DNA of 64,000 nt from Apiotrichum sp. Y4204 (lineage: Eukaryota > Basidiomycota > Tremellomycetes > Trichosporonales > Trichosporonaceae): contig JAMYHL010000005.1 of the NCBI GenBank assembly GCA_025531455.1, positions 1,240,001-1,304,000 of the forward strand, given 5' to 3'. The notes below the pieces were generated by a model, which saw nothing but the letters and a program-made list of their open reading frames with translations, had not been told where the DNA came from and did not search any database. Position 1 is the stretch's first letter. Each line of letters starts with the position of its first letter. Shown here in pieces: positions 11,183-21,600 of the stretch. The position numbers were made by a program, and so were the translations under genes.

Positions 11183-12126
11183 TTACCTCTCCATCCATTC
11201 GGCCACAGCCTTCTCAAGAGCCAGACCATCCTCTTCCCTGGCAAAGAAGTGCCCACACCCTTCAATCTCCACACTTGTTATTTCCTCCTGTCGATCACCC
11301 CCGAGTGCCTTTAACGTGTCGACTCCCGTAAAGTCGTCCTTTGACCCATAGACATGCCACAGCGTGCGCGAGTCCCCCTTTGCTCTTGCCTCGGCAGCAC
11401 GGTCCAAGGCAGCACTCAGCCCAGCGGCGAACGTCGGCCCCTTGAAGACCGTCATTGCCTTGAAGAGTGTCGGCGCAGGAGAGATGAGGAGCGTCCGCGC
11501 CACGGGGTGCGTAATCGGCGCATGAAGCGCCAAATTCGTCCCATACGAATATCCCTGCAGTCAGAACTGCAACTTGCACACCTAGTCAGCTCAGCTGCCA
11601 CTCACGATACGGTACAGCGCCACCGCATCCGCGCTCTCCTCACCCACAAGCGCACGTACAGCACCCTCAACAGCCGCAAAGTCCGCCGCGTCGTGCCCGA
11701 CTCCGCATCCAGGCCACGGCATGCTCCCGCCACTCCGCCCGATCCCGCGCACATTAAAAGTCACGTACGCGGTATCCGTCGCGCCTGGCCCTGGGCGGAC
11801 AGGCGAACCGAAAATCGCAGCAGGGATATGCGCCGCGACGACTCTGCGGTCAGCTGTGTTTTCTACTCATAGTGTCAAGCCCACGGGAAGAGCATGTTGC
11901 CGCCCAGCCGGCCCCAGGGGTGTGCGGCGGTCACGACGCGCCGGATGCGCAGTGCGCGGAGACCGGCGCGCTGCGACTGGGAGAGGTCCTTGAGTGGTGT
12001 CGGCTCCGAGCGGGATGTGGTCACGGTTGCTAGCCCGGCGTCGCGGGGAAGGTAGAGGCGGGCTTCGAGGAGCGCGTCGCCCAGACTCGAGGGTATGAGG
12101 AGGTGTAGGTGCGGATGGAGGGGCAT
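11183..12126 (-). CDS. Alpha/beta hydrolase (serine hydrolase, substrate unknown)
   Basis: Three exons (12126-11885, 11843-11606, 11554-11183) give 283 residues. The start MPLHPHLHLLIPSS is the ATG at 12126; the frame upstream lacks coding character. Visible hydrolase marks are HPWGRLGGNM (oxyanion strand), NVRGIGRSGGS, the nucleophile elbow GYSYG (about residue 161, formed just after the third exon begins), an acid candidate in SKDDFTG, and the catalytic-His candidate in GCGHFF near the C-terminus. The Ser-Asp-His triad therefore looks complete. No signal peptide is seen. The fold is clear, but the substrate cannot be read from the sequence. It shares a 142-base divergent promoter with RFT1. 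Confidence 0.85.
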
Positions 12127-12268
12127 GGCGACGTGGTCAATGGAGGGTGGCAAGATGTAGAATGGCAAGTCGACGCCTGAGCTTTGAGGAAGCCGTGGTC
12201 CTCGAAAGTGGAGGTCTCCACGATTTCGACTGGCGGCGAGATGTTGACGTTGCGTCATACAGTACACC

Positions 12269-14673
12269 ATGTCCACCGACACACCGACACGAAGCGCACC
12301 CTCGCCGCCGAGGGAGGACCTGCGCTCGGCGCTCGTGACGGGCCGCGCGCTCATCCTGCTACAGCTTCTCTCGCGGCTGCTGACCTTCGCTCTGAACCAG
12401 GCACTCGTGCGCCTCGCCCCGCCAAGCGTGTTCGGCACCGCGGCCATCCAGTTCGATCTCGTGGCCGCGACGATCCTCTTTCTCTCGCGCGAGGGCGTGC
12501 GCCATGCGCTCCTCAGGCGCGAGAACAAGACGGGGTACAGCTCGCAGGACGCCGCGCTCGCAGCCTGGCCTCTCCGAGCTGGGGTTGGCGTCGCCGCCGC
12601 CGCTGTCGCGCTGTATCTCGGCACGAGCGGACGGACGACCACATCCCAGCCGTTCTTCCTCCCCTCGCTGGGTCTGTATGTCCTCGCCGCACTCCTCGAA
12701 CTCTCCATCGAGCCGCTGTATATCCGCGCGCTGTCCGCCTCCCCGCCAAATATCACGGTCCGCGTGCGCGCCGAGGGCGGCATGGCAATCACACGGGCGG
12801 TCGTCTCGTGCGCGTGTCTCGTCCTCGCCCCGCCGCGCTGTGCGCTTCTCGGGTTTGCGGTCGGGCACTTTGCCGGCGCGGTCTGGCTCGCGGGCAGGTA
12901 CATTTACGAATATGGTGGGGTGAAGGCCATCCCGGAGTTGATTGTCCCAAGGAAGGTTGGGTACGATGCGCAGACCAAGGACCTGGCGCTCGCAAACTCG
13001 CGCCAGAGCGTCGTCAAGCATGTCCTCACCGAGGCGGACAGGATTGCCGTCGGGCAGATTGCGGATCTTGGGGACCAGGGCGGGTATGCTGTCGCTATGA
13101 ACTATGGTGAGTCGGGCTCAGGCGGAGTTGGGATACGAAGGTGTTTGTGTGGCGGAATTGCTCTCGGTGCCGTTATCGCACTCCGCGGCTTCACATCGTG
13201 GTGCTCCTATGCCAGTCACATCCGACACTGATTCCTACTGTGACATTGATTCCTATTGTGCATGTCCCACCTCAGGGGAGCTTGTCGAGCAGATGTCGGG
13301 CTGGTCATCCATCTTGGCGGTCACAGATCTGTCTCTCTGAAGCTCTGGGAGCTGGAAACATTCCATCACGTGCACACCTCCGCTACTTTCGTAGTGGGCG
13401 TGACGCAGCGCCCTCAAACGATAGCCATGCCGCGCTGCCTCACTGTGCTTTGAGCTTCACCCGGGGGTCGGGAAATTATCGGGATGGCGGCACGATATCC
13501 GCAACCTTGGGGCGCCATCCAAACCTTGCTGCGCATGATAGCGTTCACGTCCCTTCCCGTCCCTGTGTGCTCTGGGATCTGAGTTGTCTGTCACCAGTTT
13601 GTCACCTCGCAATGCAATCCGCGTTTGTGGGAAGCACGCGCGATCACATGCCGTGCCGCGAATTCAGACCTCGCGCGGAGGCACGGCGTCACACGAGCGT
13701 ACATGGTGTCCGATATTACAGAACCCACTGACAGACCAATCTGACCGCAGGCTCGCTCGTCGCGCGCATCGTCTTTCAGCCGCTCGAGGAGACGCTCCTC
13801 TTGCACTGGTCGCGCGCCCTCGACTCGGACAGCACGCTCCCGCTTCTGACCCTTGCGATCCGCCTGTCGCTGCACCTCGCGCTCCTATTCCCCGTCTTCC
13901 TCCCGCCGCTACTCCCGCTCGTCCTCCCCATCCTTCTTCCAAGGCGGTACACGGCCGAGACGTCCGCCGCCGCCACACTGCAGACATACCTCGTCGCGTA
14001 CCTCCCCGTCCTCTCGCTCAACGGTATCCTCGAGGCGTTCCATGCCGCGAGCGCACAGCCCGCCCAGGTCGCCCGCCAGGCGCGCTTCATGATCGCCAGC
14101 TCGGGCGCGTTCGCCATCTCCCTCCTCCTCCTCACAAAGCTGCGGCCGGAGATTGCGGAAAGCAAATCTAAACCAGTCCACACCTTCCTCGGCGGCCTGT
14201 CTCCGAGAGCATCGGGTCTGCTGACATTTACCACCGAACAGGCACTGATCTATGCTTCGTGCATCGCCATGCTCGTGCGTATCGGCTATGCGTATGGGCA
14301 TGCGCGCGCGGTCGCTGCTGCGCGCGGACAGGCCCTCCCGGTTTCCGCCGTCCTCCCGAAGCCCCTTGTCGGCGTCGTCGTCGCAGTCACCGGGGGCGCG
14401 CTGTGGTTCCTCGCTCGCCGGACGGGCCCCAGCCTCCGCGACCAGGCGGTCCTGCTCGGCACGGGCGCCGCCGCCGGCGTGGCCGTCCTCGCCGCCATGT
14501 GAGTAGATACTTGTGAACTCTAAAGGCCCGCGTCCTGGCCCGGTTCCTCTCTTTTAATTAGGAAAAGGAAGAGCAATAAAGGAGCGGAAATGACGACGCA
14601 TGCTGACACCCCCCACAGCTATGTTGCGGAGAAGGACGAGTTCCGGCGTCTAGGGTCAGGCAAGAAGGAGTGA
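12269..14673 (+). CDS. RFT1: RFT1, lipid-linked oligosaccharide flippase-family membrane protein
   Basis: Multi-pass ER protein required for N-glycan precursor (Man5GlcNAc2-PP-dolichol) use; whether it is the flippase itself has been debated. Exons 12269-13106, 13751-14498 and 14619-14673 give 546 residues. Family blocks include GRALILLQLLSRLLTFALNQ, REGVRHALLR, FTTEQALIYAS and the junction-spanning AMNYGSLVARIVFQPLEETL. That continuous RFT1 block is what shows that 13107-13750 is intron. Many hydrophobic segments run throughout, and the C-terminus is basic (GSGKKE). The 644-nt intron is more than ten times the typical length here. Confidence 0.93.
13107..13750 (+). other. Unusually long (644 nt) RFT1 intron
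   Basis: Donor GTGAGT at 13107, branch CTGAC and acceptor CAG at 13750. The flanking exons join to a conserved protein block, so no coding sequence is needed inside. The interior has a near-direct repeat around 13220-13260 (TGATTCCTACTGTGACA / TGATTCCTATTGTGCA). I could not identify a snoRNA (no C/D box pair), tRNA or transposon ends. Confidence 0.8.
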
Positions 14674-17600
14674 TAGGGAGCTTTCGAGCTTGACGGTCAC
14701 GCAGCAAGTCATCAACTGCGTAGGGACCATAGACAATAATACAGCTGGATGGCCACCATGCCCCGGCGGCCTGCGACGGACATGCCGGCATGCTATGCGA
14801 CTGCGCTGCGCAGTGGGCACTCTGCCAAGCACGACCCTTTGGCCGTTGATAATTAGACTCTGCATGTGGTGTTCACGCGCAGCACATGTCGAGCACGAGC
14901 TCGCGGGTGCCGGGTGTCGCTGGGAGATTAGGTTCGATAGTCAGGGCCCGATGAGAATTTAATTTCCGCATGGGGCCGGAAGTGTGTATTGCTGGACAAG
15001 CAAGTCCAGCAAGCTGCATGGAGAAGAAGCTGCATGGAGAAGAAGAGTCGGTGAAGCGGAGGTGGAGCACTGCATAGGCTGGGATGTGCTCGTACTGATG
15101 TTGAACTTGGTGTATTCGAGGACGGAGACCCACTGCGGGTACCAGTAACGAGTAACGTCTCCTGCTGCTGCGGGTAGTGAGTGGAGCTTGTTCGTCAAAT
15201 CCTCGATCCTTGATCCTTTATCCCCTATCCCGATGTCATATCTCTGTGGATATCACTGGCCCATAGTGGTGCCGCAGAGTGACACAACCCCGAAGGAACA
15301 AGTACCAGAAACAAAGGGACGCGCGCCACGGGGCCACGAACTGCTGGTATAACCTATTGTGTATGGTTGATACAGTAAAAAGGTGGGGTTTAGCCGCGGA
15401 GAGGAGGCGTACGTGCACGGACGTGATCGTCCAGAAATCCAGGAAGGAACAATGGAACAGAAAGAACACCACGGGCATCCAATCTCTTGGCCTCTGTGGA
15501 TTTGTGGATGTGGTTGGAGGAGAGTTTGGGTGGGGATCTGGGGAGATGCTTGCACTAGGCTGCTCGAGTCTGTCCCGAAACGACACGCCAACTGCGCCAG
15601 CGAGCCCAGAAACGCTCTGGGGGGCGCGGGCCGACCCGAGATGGCGTGCCGCGACTGGGCGGGGCGAGGACCAGTAGGAGCGCGGCGGGGTGGGGAAAGT
15701 AAGGGCTTGAGAGCTGGAGAGCGTTATGGAAGCAGTGAGTCAGCCGACACGGCGGACAGAAGCCTGCCTGTGGCCTCCATCCAGTCCGAGTGGGGCGTAC
15801 GGCGAGGGTTTGCAGTTGTTGAGCACGGCCGCGCACAACTGGGCCAGGAGGCCAGGATGCGATGGTGAAGAACACAATATGTCGTAATGGAGACGGGCGG
15901 GGGGCGTATGGGGGCCCTGTTGCCTGATGTTGCCTCCTGTTGCCTCCATGCCTTCTAAGCTTCTAAGGGTTGAGAAGGGGCAAAGGGGACGGGGGGCCTG
16001 GGATCCTGGGGATCCTGGGGATCCTGGGATATCCTGTGGAGATGCGGTCTCTCCATTAATGTCACGAGCAGGGAGTAGACTTGGACCCGCGGTAATAACG
16101 ACAGACGCAGAGCCAGTTGACTAGTTGGGCAATTGGGCAGTTGGGGCAGTTGGGGCAGGCCAACAGTGCTGCTCAACTCTCCGCTGCGTGCGCTGCCGGC
16201 AAGCGCTGTTCCTCTGTTCCGTTCTGTGGTGCTGTTATATGCTCAGCTGGGACCAAACAATCGAAACACAATCTCCAATCGGGGTGCCAGGTCGGGCCAA
16301 GGTACATGAACGTATGAACATGTACAGCACACGAGCTCACGAGTAGAGTCCGCCTTTACAGCACTACGAGGTGCCTTGCCTTGCATTGCCGCTGCCGCAC
16401 TTTGGGTACCGGGGCCGCTCTTCGGGGTCTCGGCCTCCAGAGCCCTCCTCTAAAGACCCCCCTCAACCTCTCGGGCTCATTCAAGCATGCAGAGCACGCA
16501 GGCGGACCCAGTTCCGTGGGATCAATACGGATGCTGGCACGTATACTGGGGGCTTTCCATATCACGGCACCGCTCAATCGTGGTACAGCTGGCTGTACAT
16601 ACAGCAGAATGCAACCGCAGGGTGTTTGGCGTGTTTGGTCTGCATTGTTTTTCCAGTCGTGTCTCGCGTCTCGTCTTGTCTTATCCGGCTTTGCCTTGTC
16701 TTGCCTTTTTGGTGTGTGTTCGGTTCGGCCATCGCTGTTATCCATATCCGTATCCACCACAACACGCGCCCATACCGCCGACCACAACGCCCATACCGCC
16801 GCACACTCTCTCGAGCCCCCGACTTCAACTGTCCGCGTTCCACACTGCATCGAGTGGGGATCGTGGGGAGGTACTGTGCGAGTCTGCGAGCCCGCGAGCC
16901 CATCTTCGATCGCACACACTAGCGGCAGTTGTGGTGGTGCCATCTCCATCTCGGTATCTCGGCCGTCTCCAAAGCTCCAGCCCCTCACCGCGTTCGTTAA
17001 CTATCTCGTCTCTCGATCCTTTCTTTTTCCCTTGCCTTGTTCGCCTGCCATTCCCCAAACTCCACCCCCACCATCTTAGTCGTTCATCCCTTGACACCCC
17101 ATTCCCACCATTACTCTCTCTGCCCTTGACCTTGAACCTCCTGTTTCCTGGACTTTTTTTTTTTTTTTTCCTCTTCTTCTTTTCCTGTTTCCTTTTCTTT
17201 TTGACTGTTTCTAGAACGGATCAACGGCCGCAAATCACGCCAATCAACCGCAGATCACTTCGCGCCCCACCACAGCCATCAGGACAATAAGAGATCGCCC
17301 TGCGCCCCGACGATCCGACGATCCCCCACACGCCATTAATACCCTGTGGAACACACGAACAACAACAACGCCCCCTCACGGTCATCATCATCATCATCAT
17401 CATCGTCATCATCATATCATAACACATCTCCACCGCCTGTGCATGCACGCCCGCCCGTTCCCTCGCACACCCTATCCAGTCACGACTCGCACCCCCGTCC
17501 CGAACAGATACACGATTGTTTGGAACGAGAAACAAAAATACAGGTCAAACTAAAAAAAAAAAAGTTGGATCACCTGGACAGTCACCGAAAAGAAAAAAAT

Positions 17601-18673
17601 CAGTGGTCATAATCTGCCTGTGCGGTGAGTCTCTCCTTTGTCTTGTCTGTCTCGCATGTCTCTCCTCTGCTCTCTGCGTGTCTCTCTTGGCGGCGCAATG
17701 TCTGGAATCCAAAGCGACAGAATCCGCTCTGGCGCATACAGTTCTCATGCGTGCATGCGCCGCATGCATCGGTCGCTCTCGGGCACAGGAGTGATCATCT
17801 CATCACACGAGCTCATAACTTGTCGGGGTCTGTTCCCCGCCGGGTTCTGTCCGGCAGTCGATTCGTCAAGAGTGGGCGAATGGGCGTCCACAGCGTTACC
17901 ATCCGAGGTCTCTGTGTCTCTCATGGCCGGCAATGCAAGTAATGCAGGTCCATGCTGTCGCGCCCGTCGCTGTCGTCGTTGACGCGCCGGAGCCTGAGCA
18001 AGGCACTGTTGAGAAGGCCCGGATAGGATAGTACGGGATAGCGCGAGGTACAAAATACTCCGTTTCATTGTGCCCTCGGCACACACCCAAAAATACAGAG
18101 ATGAGAATGACAGAAATCGTGTGCCCCGTCCTCGTCGTCTATCTGTGTCGCGTAGCGAGCTGCAAGCTGCGAGCTGCGAGACGGAGGGACGCGCGCGCAA
18201 CGGCGGAGATGGCGGGTGATCTTCCGAGCTTCCGTCCTCTGGCCACTTGTGGACATTTCACGACGTGAGGATATATTATCTTCTCGTCATGGATGCTCTG
18301 GACCTCACTGCCGTGTCCCCCGTTCCTCTTACGCGTCTGTTCGAGCTAAAGAGCTTTGTCCCGCCAGCTCTTCCTTGACCGCTACTGCTCTCTTCGCGCT
18401 CCTCATGCCGCAATGCGTGACGACATCCCTTACCTCCTTCCTCTCTCCCCAATGCCGGGGCCGGTTGGCGATGAGCTCACGCCGTGTTATCCCCCGCCCC
18501 CAACATGCTATCCCACACCCCATGTCTGCCCGTACTCGTGCTCATCTCTCCAGCTGGCCACCGTCGCCGTCAGCAGCGTATCGGTAGTGGCGACGACTGT
18601 GGCCTTTGACGTGGCCCACGCCGCCCCCGTCACCCCGGTTCCCCCGGTGACGGCCAGTTCCGTGGCATCAGCC
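14674..18673. other. Gene-poor 4.0-kb region leading into the orphan gene (short repeats, CT-rich leader, possible 5'-UTR intron)
   Basis: No convincing gene on either strand; the open frames here lack normal codon use and conserved motifs. Repeats seen: a 16-base unit twice at 15011-15042, GGGATCCTG units about 16009-16036, TTGGGCAG/TTGGGGCAG units about 16124-16160, a T16 run at 17154-17169, a CAT-type microsatellite about 17384-17420, an A-rich run about 17550, and GCGAGCTGC-type repeats about 18157-18182. The CT-rich tract 17020-17220 looks like a core promoter/leader for the orphan gene. A GTGAGT at 17625 could start a 5'-UTR intron ending at the CATCAG just before the ATG at 18674. Confidence 0.55.
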
Positions 18674-21600
18674 ATGGCGACGGCTGACAAACGACCGGTA
18701 TGGAAGCGAGGAACGTCGATGCGCGGCATCGTCAGGCGCGATCACAATCCGCAACAGCAAGCGAACCTTCCGCAAAGGATTGACGTCGCCGTGCCCGCGG
18801 ACGACTCGGACGGCTATGTGCCCTATCGCCCGCCGTTTGCATCAACATCTGGTATCTCGTTGCTGCAGCCCTCGGGCGCGCAGGGCATCGGCCTCGCGCC
18901 CATGTCGGTAACGCATGCGCATCATGCGCAGCATGAGCCGCCACAGGAGGCAAAGCGAAGAAGCATATTCAGCGCGTGGCCGTGGAAAGGTCGACGACGG
19001 CGGCGGCGAGAGCTGCAGTCCATCTCGACTCCTTCCCTCCTCCATCCGGCCGCGAGTACTGCCTCGTTTGGAACGTCGTATGGTCCACTCGGCAACGTTC
19101 ATCGGAGAGTGCCCTCACAGTCTCGACCGCTCAACGACCTTCCGCCCGGAGAAGCGAACAAGTACGGCCCGCAGTTCTCCGCGTACGCACCGAAGAGGAA
19201 GCAGTTTGTGTCGTCTCCACCCTCACACAACGTGCCGTTGGCGGGATCGAGAATGCCCGTCTCGTCCCAAGCACGCAACTACGGTCCGACACGTCATGGC
19301 CCCATGGTCCACACTTTCTCAAGTACCCCGCATCTCCCTGGTCCGCCCTCCAGCTCCGATCTCCACATCGAACACCTCTCCTTCGCCGACGTCCGCCCAT
19401 ACCCTCGCGTCGGCGGGAATATCCAGCCCCAACCTCCACAATCGACGCTGGCTCAGCAGCAACAAGCGCGACCCCAGAATTCCTCCTGGGTCAGCCTGCC
19501 CCGCCTGACTCGCTCCTCCGTTACGCTCCACAGCGAGGGATCAAAATCGCGATTAGCCGTGACGAGCATGTGCGACGCCTTGACATTCCCACGACCACGT
19601 ATGAACGCTCACGATATAACGCCGCCAGAGACCCCGCCCGGCAACGATACTGATCTGGACGACGACCTGATAACGCCTGTATTCCATGACGCGGTCGCCC
19701 AGAGCGTGGCACGCGAGGCGGAGCGGGAGGAGTGGGCGGAGATGACCCACCGACGAGGACGCAGTGGGAGTATTCGCCAGACTAATACGACCTCGGCGCC
19801 TTCCACACCGCAGCGGAACCGCACGACAGTCGATGCGGAAGGCACCCGCCATGTTCGCAGTCGGTCACAGTCGAGCTCTATCCGGTCGTTCTTGGGACTC
19901 GGCGGGCGTGCACGGCGGCACAGCGTCAGCGAGGACGCCAACCACGGAGGCTCCTCTGACCAGCACGCTGAAACAGCTAGTGCTGCGACCTGCGCGCAGC
20001 CACATGTTGGACGGAAACGCCTTGGTATCTTCTCCGGCCACTCCCACACCGATTCCATTGGCAGCAGCCTCAACCACAGCAGATCCAGTCCTCAGCTCAC
20101 TGGCAGCGACAGAACGCCCAAGTCGCCTCGGCGCAGTCAGTCGGTCAAGCTTGGCGGGAACAGGAGCAACTACGATGTTCCGCCACGCAAGGCGCGCACG
20201 GCAGCAAGCGCGACGAGTTCCTCCAGGTCGAAACGGCATCGGCCACCCGGACCGCCGCGCTCGTTTCAGTTTCGCCTGCAACCGCATCAGATCAAGAACG
20301 CAGCTGGCCAACCTGGAGTTGTTGTGGTCGGAAGTCGCAGCTCTGAGACCCCACAGCCGCGCGCCCCGCGAGCCATCGACTTTGCCGAACCATCGCGCTC
20401 TGAGCGGCAGCCCTCGCCGCCCCATTACATTCCCACTCCCGAAGGCTCGTTTAGGTTCGATGCGGACGCGATTGGTATTGCGATCACGACGGCGGGCAAT
20501 GAGGCGGCAATGCCGCCCCCACATGTCCAGCAGCGTCTGCCCATTCCTGCCGCTCTCCAGCCCCCAGCGGCAACAGCGCTCCCACGGGAGCCTCCCAGCT
20601 CTGCACACGCACGATACCTTCTGGCGCGGCAGCATCGCCGGTCGCTGACGATGCGGGCGTTCCAGTCGCCGCCCCATGCTGCAATGTCTGCCAGCCGGAG
20701 TCCCAGCCTTGCCCCCACGTCGTTTAGCCATCCGATCTCTCCCGATCGCGCGACATTTGCGTCGACGACAATCGCGCGTTCCTCGTCCGGCCGCGCCTCA
20801 CCCCCGCCCCAGCTGCCTGCATTCGCTGCTTTCAGCTCGTCTTTCACCCACGCCGTGGAGGGCGATCCGCAGTCGCCCACAAGCCCCCGCTCCCCGGTCT
20901 CGGCGGAGGGCAAGGCGCGCGGAGCAAGTACGCTAGGCCCTCGCTTCCCGGGGAAACCCACCGGCCGCGTGCGCCCTCGTGCAAACTCGTCGCCCCCATC
21001 TACGGGAGCGCCGTCAGCCGCCCTCCCTTCATCCGAGGGGCGACCCCCTTCGCCGAGGGAATCCCCGCCGCCGGTCCCGCCAACAGGTAAACCTGGCCCG
21101 CTGGCTATGCTTCTGGACAAGGAGTTGCCGCCCGTTCCGCACATATCTGCATTCTCGTCGCTATCACCGTCTCTCGCCCCGTCGCCTGTCGAAACTTCGG
21201 CGCCTCCATCTGCTCTCAACTCCCCCCAGGCTCCATCACCTGCGCCTCTGGCTATCGCCACCTCGCCGCGGGCGATGCCTCCCCGTGCACCCCCGCCATC
21301 GCGGCCTGTCCCGCCCACGCCCACTTCCCGGCCCACCTCGTTCGACGGGTACAATCCATTCACCTCCCCGAACCGCCAGTCACCGTCGGTACACACCATC
21401 AACCAACTCGTCGCGACGGCTGCAGTCGTCAAGGCACTGTCCTCGGAATCACATTCAACGCACACCCCGATTCCTGGTGGACGGCCAGGTGAACGCCCGA
21501 CGACACAGCGCAAGGGCTCTGTGCCGCCTATCGTTCCCGCACCGCCGCTTCCACCAAAGACGCCCTCTCGGAGCGAGACGCCGCAGAATCAGAACCGCTT

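Noticed and set aside
11886..12903. N-terminal extension of the hydrolase through the RFT1 start region
   Set aside because: The extra sequence overlaps conserved RFT1 codons on the other strand and lacks hydrolase features; the ATG at 12126 fits better.
13107..13750. Box C/D snoRNA hosted in the RFT1 intron
   Set aside because: No TGATGA C-box was found, and CTGA motifs alone are not evidence.
16371..17290. Overlapping plus-strand frames of 180-270 codons upstream of the orphan gene
   Set aside because: They overlap each other in different frames, lack motifs and lie in CT-rich leader-like DNA.
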